In this document: piece by piece, positions 1 through 13,600 of the stretch
Layout: every line of letters starts with the position of its first letter
How positions within the stretch are numbered: position 1 is the first letter of the stretch
Assembly (NCBI GenBank): GCA_003993805.1
Contig: RSEF01000004.1
Coordinates: 18,123,821-18,187,820, forward strand
Direction: 5' to 3'
Source: Himantopus leucocephalus
Lineage: Eukaryota > Chordata > Aves > Charadriiformes > Recurvirostridae
Length of the DNA stretch: 64,000 nt
Made by a program: the position numbers and the translations under genes
The notes under the pieces: generated by a model
Database searches by the model: none
What the model saw: only the letters and a program-made list of their open reading frames with translations
What the model was told of the DNA's origin: nothing

Positions 1-62
1 TGAGCCCTGGGGAGCACCACTTGTGACTGGCTGCCAACTGGATATAACTACATTCCCCCCAA
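1..62 (-). mobile_element. CR1 LINE fragment, reverse transcriptase part, cut by window edge
   Basis: The plus strand is the complement of a CR1 ORF2 segment. Read on the minus strand it gives ISSWQPVTSGAPQGS, which is the reverse transcriptase block usually written S-G-V-P-Q-G-S in CR1 elements, here with V changed to A. Similarity stops at about position 62, and the element continues to the left beyond the window. It is a dead fragment, and its full length cannot be judged here. Confidence 0.8.
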
Positions 63-1918
63 AAGCTAGGTTATTTTTTTCTCTGAACTACAAGGAAATC
101 AAGTCTTTATCTTGCCATGAGATCTGTATAAAGGGTTCTCTGAGCCCTTGTGGACTAATCTGTGATTTTTATAGGGACAGCAGTATATAGGGTATTTTTG
201 CATAATTCTATAACTGATACCCTTTACAAAGATAAGAAATCTCACTTGTGTTCAGATTTCATTGTAGACTTCAGATATGTATTTTTTCTTTAAAAGAATT
301 TGTAACATCAACTTATTTTAGGTTACTTTTTAATCCGCTTTTCATATCTATAGCTCCTTCTCTGATGATAGTACATGCCTGATGAAACAGTAGGATTATG
401 TGTGATAATCAGCTATATAATGTTTGGGGTTGTACATTCTACTGTGAGAGAATAGAAAAATTGCAACTGAAGAAATGGCATACTTGAACAGGAGGAGGTT
501 TTTAAAAAGCAAAAAAAAGAAAAAGGCCTTTGAATTGCAATTTTCAGCAATTTTGTAACATTTTGCTCCCAATTACCTTACTATTTTTAAAGTAATTGTC
601 TTAATTAAGATGGAAAAGATGATTGCCTTATTGTTCTGCTACCTGACAGTTACAAGTGACCCAGAGGAAGAGGCTTTGTTTTCCTTTCGGGGAGATTTAG
701 CTATGGAGGTGCTGCTTGGCATTGGCACCACGTAGCCTGGCAGGCTGCAAGCCACACAGCGGGATGTGGCACCTTGGTGAATCACCCTGTGTAACAGGGT
801 TGGATGAATCAGTACTGGCTATTTACTTGGAACCCATTGCACTGGTTTTATACTGTCTCGCATGGAAACTTTGGCTGCTTTGGATGAAATAACAATATAA
901 AATTAATCACAGATGCAGGACTATCACAGAAGCAACTGCAGTTCTATCTTACCCGATATCCATATGCTACTTATAGATATTCCTTTTTTATAGTTATGCC
1001 ACATATGTAATCTTTGTGCATTATCATTAAAAATCTAGATTGATTTCCCCCTCCAAAGAGTGTTTTTAGCCTGGTATAAAGCTTAAAATTAAAAGTTTGG
1101 AGTCTCTGTAATCAGCCCATTTGAAGTTTCATAACTGAAAATCCAGCAAAGTGAACCAAGCTTTAAACACTGATACATTTTGAATTTTAATAGACTTTAT
1201 TACAAGCCTTCAAATTAAAAGCTGTCAGGAGAGATAAAAGGTTGGGGATTTGGATTCAAAGGGACTTTGATTAGACATAAAGGTCAGCAATAGTGGCAAA
1301 AAGTCGATGCATCTAAATTAAGCATAAACCTCTGGAAGAGAATATGCTAATCTTTCATGTAAAGTACTTGTCAGGCTGATCTTGGCTCATATTCACAACA
1401 GTTAAACTATTTTCTGTGATGAAATTTTAACAAATGGTAATCCATGTGTAATTTGCCTGTCAAGTGCGTGCCATTTGTTTTTACAAATGTTAGATTTTAA
1501 CTGCTAGGGAATCATATTATACTACATAATGTGCTCCTGATTAAAGATTTTGTTTTAGAATCTTTAGTTCAGTTTTTAACTGCAACTTTTTTTTTTCTTG
1601 GGAATGTAAAATATAAATGGGAGAGAAGGAAAAAGAAAGAAAATCAAAACTGTAAATGTCATTGCTTTTTGTAAAACGAAGTATAAATGTATAAATTATG
1701 CCTTAATTGAGCAGCTACTTCAGATGCTTAAAGTTATAGTAACTGTTAATAATTTCTGAATGTGAAATTAAGATTCTGCACTGTTAGTGAACAAACTCAT
1801 TAAAGACATAAAAGGATGACAGGATGAAAAAGGATTTACATTTGTAGAATCTTCTGTAAAATTATGAGAAGTGACAGGCTCCATTTTTTGATGCTGAACT
1901 CACGGTTGCATGTCTAAA

Positions 1919-1935
1919 CCACAGTGACACTGTGG
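1919..1935. repeat. Perfect 17-bp palindrome
   Basis: CCACAGTG and CACTGTGG are exact reverse complements separated by one A. It lies in ordinary AT-rich DNA. No known function is recognised, and short palindromes of this size also occur by chance. Confidence 0.7.
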
Positions 1936-3786
1936 CTGGATTTTGCATAGCTGAGAACTAATAGGAAATTAATAGAGTGTAATACAGGCCTATTGGATTC
2001 AGTCTAACTTTGTAGCTTTGATGTGTAAGAACAGAAGGTATAATTTCAGTCTTTGTTTAGTGTCCTGGACAGATAGCTTCACTAACATCTAAGTATGGTC
2101 AGGATTAAAAATGTGATGGATAGCACCACAGCACCTTCTTGACAGCTTTTCTGTTCAAATACAAATTTCTGTCACAGCACCAGAATGTTTGAAGGAGCAT
2201 TCAGAGATGAAATATTGTAGCTGCAACACGCTCAGTGTGAAACTATTATGTTTTGAAAGGAAAAATAATTACAAACTGTACATCTTCTAGGCACATATCT
2301 GTATTAATAATGCACAGTAATAAATACACCTGAGTATACTAATGAAATGTTATTGAACATTAAAGTTTTGCGAACCATAAGGTTATGAATCTGTCAAGAA
2401 AAATGTCAATCCATCTGTCTAGTTTTGGATTTTGTACCTGTTTTAGGCAAATAAGTATTTGGGAAAGTTATGGTAGACCATGATTTATTCTAGTTTTCAT
2501 AATGTCTCTTTGGGATATTTTTTCAAAGTTGAGATTTTTTTGAAAAATCCATAATTTCTGTACCAAAAAATACTTCCTTTCACTTAAGGCTGTCACTGTT
2601 GCCTCCAAAAATTTGTGGTAAAGGGAATGTTTTTATTGCAGTGCTCTGTAGACTGAATATTGTCCTTATTATAGCAGCAAAGTAGGTCAGAACCTCACTG
2701 TTTGATGGATGTGACACACAAAGTCCCTACTTTCATATCAATCATGAATAAAATGAAAAAGAAGCTGATTAGTGCAAAAGAATGGCTGTATTTAAAGAGC
2801 TAATACCTGTAGTGATTTTCTTCTCTGTGCTTATCCGTTAATTGAAGGACAGACTTAAACTTTACCCCATTGCAACCCATTCCCACACAAGCACAGGGAG
2901 TCCATCTGACACTGAAGATGGCATAAAGCACTGTAATACGAGCCATTGATTTAGCCCAATAAGAAAGAAAATTGGACTCCATGAAGTGAGAATGCGTTGT
3001 CTGACTGCTGAATCTCTGCCATGAAATTTCATCGCTTGCTCACGTGTGGTCCATGACACGTGGTCGTTTGTCAGCTACCAAAGAACCCACAGTTCTCTAC
3101 TGGTGCTGTTGTGATATGGGCTACCTTAGTTACCACAACAGAGGTAAACACAGATGAGGTTGACTTCGGCGTTGAATAGTCTGTAGTCACACTTTTGTCA
3201 AATTCAAGCTTCAAAGAACGCAAAAGTGGGACAGAAATATCTTAAATGTCTTCAGCCTTAGTATGATGGGTACTTTTTTGAGTGATGAACATTGATGAAA
3301 ACATTGTTCCATTTTCACCCATGTACTTTTGCAAATCATTCTAAAGATAAAAGCATAGGCCCTAAATACCCCATAGACAGGCAATTAACCTGGCTCTTCA
3401 GCAAAGGCTTGGTCTTACAGGGATTTATTTACCTGTTTCTAAATATTGATGTTAAGTGGGCCTTGACTGTGCTCAGAATGATGACTGCATGTTTCTCAGT
3501 CTCCTAAACCAATTCAGAATAGAGAGACCACCTCATTTCACACAACGTTGGCTGGGTCTTTGCTGCAATAACATACTAGTTTTATTTATTCTTGGCTTAT
3601 CTGTCAACCTTAACATTTATATCAACATTCGGAATCCTCCCGATAAGAATCAGTGACTGATAAAGCTGCTCAAGAAGGCTAAAAGCCTGAGGTACTTTAA
3701 GAGTTTATTGTAGGCAAAACCACTGATATTTATATATAAAATGGAGGGCAGGGGGATAGCAGTGTGACAGATGGCTGTGACAAACC

Positions 3787-3800
3787 TTTTTTTTTTTTTT
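3787..3800. repeat. Poly-T tract (T14)
   Basis: Fourteen consecutive T, followed by a pyrimidine-rich stretch. It could be an old retroposon tail on the minus strand or a plain homopolymer. No recognisable element body adjoins it. Confidence 0.8.
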
Positions 3801-6800
3801 CCTTTCTCTGAGTAAAATGGAGGTAGAATAACCAGAACTAGTGTTTCTTAATATCTCTTTCTATGGCCAGACTCTGAACGTAGCAGAAGCTTTTGAATGG
3901 TAACTAATATTAGGAGTTAGTTAAGCTATGAGAAAGGGCGAAGCAAGCAAAACTCGCCTCCGTCTCCTTTATTCGCCAATTCTGTCATACTATCAGACAG
4001 TTTTGTGCAGTCTGCCTCTCCCTCATTTTAATTTAATACATTTGTTTAGATTTGTATTTTTTTTAAAAAAAGTAAAAACAAAAAGTCCAAGCACACTTTC
4101 TTAAAGAATTAAAGTTACTAGAAAGAAAAAATAATCTTTTTTAATGATTAAAAATACGAAATTCAACGTAAGCAATGAAAGCAAAATGATTTTTTGGCTA
4201 GAGACGGATAGGAGGTGCTATTTGTTTAATTCCAAATATTTTGGTTTGACTATGTAGACTTCCAGAGGACCCTGGACACATGGTTCCTTGGCCATGGAGC
4301 TGTCTGCCTGGTAGGTCTTCCCCAGAGCCAGCCCCATGTAGCTGCTTCAGAAGTAGTCAACCCAGTGCAAATTTGGGCTCTTTCAGAGCTTCAGGGCAAC
4401 TTGCCCAGAGAACTTTCCGGAAGCTGCCTTAGTTGAGGGAGTATTCAGTTGTTTATTTAAGTTTAATTTTGGACTAAAATATCAAATAAAACAATTTCCT
4501 GTAGTTCAATTCTATTCTTTCAATTGGCTCTTCTTGTTCCTGTCCATCCTTTTAGCTGAATGTCATCTGGCCATCATTCCCCATTTTCTAAGGAGACCAG
4601 AAAATCAGGTCTTATATCACCAGAAACTTGTATTTTTTTCACTGAAGTAGAGATAGAAACACGTTGTGATCTGGAGTTGTACGATGGATAATATCTTGAT
4701 GCTAGTCTCTTAAACTGAAAGGGCTTTCAGGCTTGAATACTTTCCTTAATACCATATTTTACAGAGAATATGATTCCTCAAATAGGCAGGAACCTGGACA
4801 TTAAGATTTTATAAGTAAAATGAAAGGCCTTAAGTTTCATTTAGCTGAAAGAGGGCTGCAAGGGGGCTGTTACCTGGCTTGTGGTTGTGCACTTATGTTG
4901 TCCTTGTCTGAGCATCCATCGTGGGCCAAGGTGACAGGCTGCCTGAAACACAGAGTTAGAAGAGTATGCTGTTTTCAAATACTTTTTTTCTTAGGCTTAT
5001 TAAGAAAAGAAACAAGTTTATAGGATAATTTTGACTTACATTTAGAAGCCTGCTATATTTCATCAAACCTTGAATGACTGACACATAGAGTGCCTTCTAT
5101 TGATGTTTAAACAACAGCCTGAGCAACGTTTCAGTCTGTAAGATGCTGAAGTTTGGGAAGGAGCACATTCCTTTGCTCCCTCAAGACACCTCTACTAAGT
5201 AGATGACCTTTAGCTTGAGGAAGAATTGCTGGATGCCCAGAGCATCTCATTGGTATCAGATTTAGTCTTCTGGACTACCAGCAGAAAATCACGCTATGCT
5301 GTCACAGCACCTTCACCCAAGACATGCTGAACAGCACATTTGATCTCTGGCAACAGTGAAGGCATGCATCAATATTAGTTATGCTCTCCCTCGCTCGTTA
5401 TTTCCCAAGCAATCTGGAAGTAAACGAGCTATTCATGTTTGATACCAAGGCATTTTCTACTCTGCTCTCAAAAATGTTTCCTCATGTTAATTCACTTCAT
5501 CTCATACCATCCTCTCTGAAGTTGGAAACAAACTACTTTGCAAAAAGAACTCAGAGCTAATACCAAATGCATTATGGATATAACATTTCTGAATAAGATA
5601 TTTATTTTTTGAAGCTTTTGCTTTGTAAACCTTGATGGTGTCAGAGCACGTAACCTTTGGTACCTTCTTTTCAACTATAGGAATTGGGTAGGATTGCGTG
5701 TTTGGGCTTCCATTGTCTTTTACAAATCGTTTTGTGACTAGAAGTAATCTGTAGAATGAGAGCGAACTTCTGTAAGTATAAAATAAAACAAAATCAGCTT
5801 CAAACCCCCACAAGTTCTTTTCTCAGCAGGGTAGATGAATGTGTGCACTGACCTATTGCAGCTGGTGGTTGCGAGTGTAGCCTGCCGAGGTGAGACCCTG
5901 CTCACATTTTAAAGCAACACAATTTCTGATCATAGCTGTGTTGCTAAGGAATCTCTAATACTTCTCCTCTTTCTAATTCTACATCAGATTTCAAAGACCA
6001 ACAGGAAAAAATGTTGCATTGTGTCTATGTATTGCCTGTTCATGGTGGAGAGTTCTGAATGAATTATAAAAGCAAGCAAAACTTTAAATAGATGATGCAA
6101 TATGTAGCTCGTTTCCTCTGTTGAGTTGTTCCATACATGCACTTATTAGTAGACACTGGTGTTTTCCAGATCTCAGCCCTTCTCTTTTAACCAGCAGATT
6201 TGGTGATTTCACACCATGTTAAAGGAAACTAGTCCAATGGCATATTACTACCTAAAATCATCACCTGCTTCCTACCTTGCACCCTGGTGCTCCTGGTGCT
6301 TCTGTGTTTTCTGTACTGGTAGTATGGCTGATCCAATGGAAAAATAGCCCTGAAAGGGCATAACGTTTCATTTCATACGCCAGCTGACTCAAGTCTCAGA
6401 CATTAATTGGGAAGGAAGAGCAGAATTGCACCTTTCAGTGTCAGTTCAGTGTTAAACTGGCTTAGATGCAGCCTGAAACTGCATCTGCAGAAATACTAGG
6501 GATCCCAAACACTGCAACGGATTTAAATAACAAAACCTCATCTTTTAAACTTCATTAACCATATAAATAACCTGAGAAGATAAGCAAAATTATCAACTCC
6601 ATTTGGATAAGCACACAAATAAGATATGGGAGCCCCAGAAGTAGAGGGGGAGAGTAGTGGAGATTTCACACGCTGAAGAATGCAAACCAAGGCTGGCCCA
6701 TGGCTGCTCTCTGGTTCTCTCTAAGATTGTGTAAGCTGGGACACGACTAACAGAATAACATGATGAAAAAGTAGCATTAAAATCATGTACTGTGTAAAGG

Positions 6801-7632
6801 GAGGTTAATTCTCCATCTCACAATTTTAAGGTACCGTATTAATAATTTAGTTGAGTCTTAGTAGCCTTTTCAGTTGTAGCCCACTAATGACAAGCTTGCT
6901 TTCTAATGTTTAACGCCTGCTGCGCAAGCGGTACTTTTAACAAAATACATTTGCTGCAGGCTTTTTGACATGGCTTCACACTGAGATAAACACAATTAAC
7001 ATGAGCTATTTAAAATTCCTTTCTCTTGTGCTTGTTTATTAATGGTCTTTTAAGGTCTATTTTTGTTATTAATTTTAACGAATGTGTAACAAATTTGATG
7101 GCACAGTGAGGGTATGCAATTTAAGTGTTTTACTCTTGAGAAATTCCTGGGTCATCTCCTGTTTGTAATAGCATATTCATATACATAGGTTCAAGGATAA
7201 GCATCGTGGTCCTCCTTTCAACATGCTGTACAGTAGAATCTATTGTAGCAGCAAATGGAGGATGAGCCAAAGGAGTGTGGGCAGGCTAGCTTACATAGTA
7301 TAAAAAATTCATTAGAAAGTATTTCTGCTGAATCCTATTTTGTGTAAAAAGTCTTATCTTTTCTATATGTCACATCAAAATGGCTTTTAGTAAAAATAGT
7401 CTTGCAAAGAATGGCTACTGGGGGGGCTGTACTGAATATTCATAACATGTAGTACATCTGAGTATGCTGAGACCTTTTAGAATAAATATATTCTTTTTAG
7501 GTTAAGCTAGTTCAGAATATTGTTGCTAATCTTCTTTACATCCTTCCAGACAGTCTGTGTAAGGCAATTTTTTAATTTAAAAAAAAAAGAAAAAAGGAAA
7601 AAAATGCTGGCGTCATTGAGGGCCCACATCAC

Positions 7633-7696
7633 AATCTCCAGCTCTCATTAAAATCAGTGGAAAGACTTCTCTTGACTTTGGTAGAATCTGGATCTT
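7633..7696. repeat. Old amniote interspersed repeat fragment
   Basis: The pattern 'cagctctcattaaaatcagtgg' broken by 'aaagacttctcttgactttgg' and 'tagaatctggatc' follows a familiar amniote repeat built around two inverted 'cattgacttcaatggg' motifs and ending near 'gcaggatc'. Every block is mutated, so the copy is old. The family assignment is from remembered consensus, not a database search, and no family name is claimed. Confidence 0.4.
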
Positions 7697-10600
7697 CTCA
7701 GCGTGCTTTTGAAGGGGTAAAGGGAAGAGCACGCCTCAAAAAGACAAATGTCTGTTAGAGCCCTCAAGGGCAAAGCTGTTGTAAGGTAAGTTTTGTGCTC
7801 TCCTTTCCAGGCTGCCACCTCTGCTGACTGATTGAAACATCTCTACTTACTTTCCTCCCTTTTTATAGGGGCTAGTCTGAAAGTACACCCCTCGTGGCAG
7901 AATCAAAGGAAGACTGCTCCTTGCGTCTTCTTCCTTCTGTGTATCTGGGCAAGTGACAACTACAATTGCTTTGTAATGGATGGATTTGAAAAAGGCAATG
8001 GACTGATTTGATAATAGGCAGATCTTTGCCTTAATAAATTAGCATAAACTGAAGCTGTCTGGTTTAGTAATTCAAGTACAGTAAATATTATATATTTGCT
8101 TATTATGATCTTTCTGCCCAGTGAATCCTGCAGCTATTTGTGAACCATTCTGATAAAGACCTATATACGGATGCAAGTGAAATGCTAAGGCTGACGAATG
8201 ACACAATTGTTCAGTTGAGTCTGTAGGGACTGTGCATTACACTTAGGGAGGGTATGTCCGAGTATCAGGCCTGTTTCCCTCGTCTTTGCTGCTGATTGAG
8301 ATGGAGCCCCTGTACAGAGAAGAGCTTATTCCATTCTTGAGAACAAAAAAAAAAGGTGCTCATTTTGCAGTTTGTGCAGCGTGGCAGCAGGGCTGACAGG
8401 GCCCGGGAGGCCTGGAAGCTGGAAGGCTTTTAGGAGAAAGCCCTGCATACCGTAGGGACTGTTGGGATGATTGAAACTAGAAAGGGTACATCCATGGCAC
8501 GTCAGTGCAGAGACCATATCCGCACCCATCACAGCTTTCTGGTTGCTTCAGTGCTGGTGGCAGCATCCCAAATCATGCTTTCTAAAAGAAGCTTTCAGGA
8601 CACTGTGGATTTCCTCATAAATCAGACCAAGCTATACTTAAGGCCTGCAAAGCAGGGGAGTGATGGATAATTGGCTTAGCTTTGCTTTGGATGTTCTCCC
8701 TCGTGTCTTTTGCCATAACTGAATTTGTTGGTATTGGACTATCCCATAGGATCCGCTGCTCAGGGAATGGGGGAAAGAACAGCATGGTCTGGGGAGTATT
8801 GCAATGCTAGAAGCCACTGACAATTGCTGGAGTGGAAAAAAGGCCCAAAGGAAAACGCATCCCACTTTCCTTCTGTGCATGGACATGATAAGAGGGAAAT
8901 AGATTTGTTTTCAAACACTATTTCATTTGCCACACAGTTTTTCACAGCAGGGAGTCCAGGGCTGTCTTAATCTGGGTCACGACTGCAGAGTCCTCATGGC
9001 TATGAAAATACCTGCATGTAACGCTAATCCCTTAGTTTGAACCCTGAAATTCTTTTGAGGTATCCCTACTTCTATCTATGCTTTCATCTAGCTTTTTGAA
9101 AGTGAAAGACAGCTGAGACACCTCAACTACTGGATATTGTCATTACTTGGTTAGCTTTAGTGACTTGATTTTGGAGGATCTATGATAGAGTATACCACCT
9201 GGGGATATATATCCTGGTAACTTTAAATACGTATTGTTCTGTTGCTCTCTATAATATGTTGTTGTGATGATGCTAGTAGAACTGTAGTCTTTCTCCAGAC
9301 ATGGAGCCTTGAATTGTTTGGAGAACATTCAGATTTCACCAGAAAGGTCCTTTTAAAAAGGATTTGTTGGTATAACAAAAAAAAAGAAACACCAAACAAC
9401 AACTAAAAAAAAAAGGTTTTGGAGTGTTATATAATGTTCAGAACTGATTTCCTTAAGAGATCTGGATTTGCTGTAGTCAGGCTGCTGAAATCCTACTTTC
9501 ATTTGAATGCACATGCCTGGGATGTCTGTTACATTTAAATATTTATAGCTTTGAAGGTTCACCAAGTCTGTAATAAGCACAGGGGAAAATAAATACATTA
9601 TGCAAAGGGTGATTAGTTTTATCACATAGTCTTCTACAGGGCAGCTGTTTATTTTCAGTGTTCATTTTCTTGGATCAGTCAGGTAGACAGCTGTTCTTTT
9701 AGGGCATTTTTGTTAATTTAAGTAACTTCTTTGAATTGCAAATCTACCACCAAATTCACTTCTAAAAATTCAGCCTCTAGCTCATAATTATATCATCAAA
9801 AAAAATCTTTAGATCACTAATTCAAAAATATCTACATGTCAGAGATATTTCAAACAAATGCAAAACATACACACTGTAAATCACCCAATACATCAATGTC
9901 GATATGAAACTGAATATAAAATGTCCAGGTCTGATAGTTTTCTCAAATAAAAAATCTAATGTGCATTATGTACATTCCCACAAGGCCACAGCCAGCTTGA
10001 AATACTGTCGTCTTGTGTATGTGACTTCATAAACACCTGTTAATATCAATAGGCCATTGCAAAGATAGAAATATGATAAGTGCGCAGCCTGTAATTTATC
10101 TTTTCATTTTTTAAATTGCTTTGGATTTTTGCCCAGGTCCAGAGGACTTGAGAAGATTTATAGGACAGGGGAAGGAAAGGAGTACTGCAGACTGGGCTGA
10201 CGCTTGTCACACCATGCAGGAGCAGGGCTTTTCATGTTTCGGAAACTGTCAGGAACAATTGTTGTGAAGAAGTGCTGTCTCTCCACTGTGGTCACCCATA
10301 TAGTCCTCGGTCTTGTAATATCCTTGTTGAAGTCAGTACATAACTGTTTAGATATGCATTTTGTATTCACGCTATCAGACTTGCGCTATAAGTATTTGTG
10401 TCCCTTTCAATTCATGTGAAAACACAGATCTCAGCTACCATAGTTTTATGAGGGCATTATGGGAATGTTGCATTTAAATGAATTATTTGTACTGTAAAAT
10501 GCTCAGTTACAGAAAGTGTAACAATATCATTCTAGTAGATGAATCTTACTCGGTGAATGTAGGCACTTACACTGGAATCGTCATCAGGTATTTATTGGCT

Positions 10601-13600
10601 AACATATTTTGGCCATTGTGGACCAAACTGTGGCGTACGAACCCCGCAAGCGCAAAATGTTTTTATTTCACCGTGAACCAGAGTTTGTTCTATTACAGAT
10701 TTATTACTGAGATAGTTTGTTCTGAAGCACCCCCAGCTGGAGTGTCCATTCCCAGCTGAGCCCATTTTGGAAGGCATAGTTTGGAGTGAGGATATAGCTG
10801 TTCTTACCACTTGTTTTGCACAGCTCCTGACCAGGCTAACCAGAATTACAGTCGCTGTGCTTCATGACATACAGTGGTTGTCCTTTCTCCAGATCAGCAA
10901 GATTATCGTGATGCAGCAACTATGCAGGCACTTTCCAAAAAATCACTGGAGATCAAGGGTAGCCTGGCATGATTAACAGAGGAGAAACGTTGTATATCTG
11001 CATTGGATGTTTTCTCTCTCAGTCAGGCCTTGGAGTTGCTGTCAGGCAACTTGATGGAGACAATTTTTTGGCAGGGTAATGACAGGAGACAGTATGAGAT
11101 TTTGTGTGTTTTCTCCTCTCTTCTCATGTACCCACTTCTGTGCGTTCATTTTTAGTATCTCAAGTGTGAACCACGGAATATTCGCAAACCTCAGTCATTG
11201 GAAACTTGAATATGTTTTCTTTGTTTTCAGCTGTTGAGTCAGGAGGTGTGCGTTGATCTTATAGAAAGTGCCGCCTTGCTTTCTCGTTCCAGTGATGTGG
11301 TTTAGAAGGGTAAGAACCTCAGTTTGGGTAGGTTTCTTGCTGTAATTACAGCCATAGCAGGTATTAACGCTAAGAACGTGAGCAGGAGAGAAGAAGCTGG
11401 GCATGGGCAGCGGTGGTGGGTGCTCTCAGTGAGCTCCTGGTAGTACCCAAAATGTCCCTCAGCAGCAGTTTTGAGTCAGAGCAGGGAATGTTTTTGTTCA
11501 TTTAATTTTTGATTTTTTTTTTCCTCATTAGAGTTGTTACTGGTGTATGAAAGTTTTAGTTCTATTGGAATTTTGGAAGTTGGCAAGAAAAGCAGTTAGG
11601 TCTGAAAAAGCCAAATAGAAGATTTGATGGTCAAAATAGAAAAGGAATAAGCTTTTAATGGAGTTTCATTTCTTAGGTAATTAATAAGCCATGTGTATTC
11701 ACTTGTTAGGGGCGGAAAGTTTTGACAATGTACAGAAAAGTTCACTTGGATCCTTACCATTAATAAGATATGTTACAAGTTGTTTTCATTTTGAAATACT
11801 TGACATATCAAAGTTAAGTGAAGATATTATTATGATGTAAGTACAAATGGCGTTATGCTAAATCAGTAGAATGTGGTACCCACAGTTAATTGGGGGATCG
11901 TGACTACTGTATCTAGTTAATTAATATGCTAATTAGCTAGTTTAAAGATAAAAGGGGTATTAAAAGAATGCAGTAAAGAGCTTGTATTTTTCTCTTTTGC
12001 TGTGCAAACACAGCTCCCTGCAATAACTTAATGAGGAAATGTCAAAGGAACAAAACTAACAACAAATGAATTAAAAGCTTAACTAAGTAATTACATGGTA
12101 TTGCTGAGACCTTTTGGGTAGGGACTAGCAAAACCATGTGTTTGGATTGTCATAACAGCAAACAGCAGAGAGAGCGGGATAACTAACTAATAAAATCCAT
12201 TTATTTGTTGGAAATTTATTTTTCAGAAGCAGCCTCAGAAAAAATTGAATTAAATGGTTATTATTGAAAGGAATTTGTTTATTGCTAGTAATAAGATTGA
12301 AAATATTTCCAAGGTAGAAGGATGTAGGCATTTTGAAGGGAAGACAGCACAAATAGAGGGAGAAAAGAGTAGGACTCTCTCTGCAGTAATGAGGGTCATG
12401 AAGCAGGCTTTCAGTTAGCCTTTAATATGTTAGCAGAAAAGGGATTGGTGTTCAAAACCCAAAACCTATGTTTGTTCAGGAATAAGCGTCCTGAATTTGG
12501 AGACTGCTCTGAGGGCTACAGAGGCTGGTTTTGATCTAGGCTGGAAAATCAATAGAAAATCTTAATAGTGTGGCACTGAGAGAAGAAAGATGCTTAAGCA
12601 CAATGAGAATGTGCTTTAAACCGAGTCTGAAGACCTATTATGGGCCAAAATAGGGTATAGAAGGTTTCAGAACAAATTAAGGAAGGTCTTTCAAGAGAGA
12701 GGATGAGAGAGAAGAAGAGAGTGTAGCAAATCAAGAATTTGTGGGTTAGAAAAATGCCTTCAGAGCTTTAACTGCTTTATTAGTTTTAAATTTCTTTGTA
12801 AACACCTGTTCTCAGCTGGAGAAAGCCAGTATTTGGAGTTTTCATTTCTGTCAGGAAGCCATGCATATTTAGGCTTGTCAAAATTATGACACATGCCACG
12901 CTAGAGAATGCAATTTGAACTACTGTATACAGTCTCAGCTGACATCCATGCTTGATAAAGACAAAAAGACTATCTCCTAATCACTTTAGTCTGTTACTAA
13001 TGGGTTTGTTATTAATACAAAAGCACTGCTATAGCTAATTTCAAAAGATACAAACACACAAAAGGAAGCACGCCACAAATCTGCTGTTTTGTTTTGCATT
13101 TATTTACACAATTCAACAAAAAAGAATCTAGCAGCCGCTAAATGGAAGCTAGAAGTTGGCTTATAGAAACAGTAAATATCACTCTGAGAATAAATAATAT
13201 CAAGTATTCTATTGCAGAATTTGTTATACAAGGAGATTACTTTTTTAATATTAAGGTAATGCATCTGGGACCTTTGATTCAAATTTAAGCCTTCATGCAT
13301 AATTACCATTGAGGAGTAGCAGGAGTGATCCAGTCATAGTATCTCAATATTGATAACCGAAGCTGCGTTTGCATTAACGATGAGCACTTAAATGATCTGG
13401 ACATCACCCCTCTCCCCCAAAAGGAAAACAAATTCTCATTCTTGCTCTCAGCAATTTCATTGAGAACAGTGATGGGTTGCTAAAAGGTGTAATTTTTTCA
13501 AAAGAGTTTGAATGATTGTGCATCCCACTGATAGCCTGTCTAAAAGCTGGTGCAATTCTATCATCTGAATGTTTGGGCGTACAGAACCAGGGCAAAACTC

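Larger units (their letters stand above)
63..7632. other. Unique non-coding DNA
   Basis: No supported gene. Reading frames here are short (about 100 codons at most) and do not look like known proteins. It holds a T14 tract at 3787-3800, an A-rich tract at 7579-7604, a perfect 17-bp palindrome at 1919-1935, and two AT-rich stretches (about 1160-1560 and 6831-7200) that look like conserved non-coding DNA, although conservation cannot be tested from one sequence. Confidence 0.6.

Noticed and set aside
7702..7785. Exon-like segment (acceptor cttctcag, donor aag/gtaagt)
   Set aside because: All three frames contain stops and the acceptor tract is mediocre; it also adjoins an old repeat.
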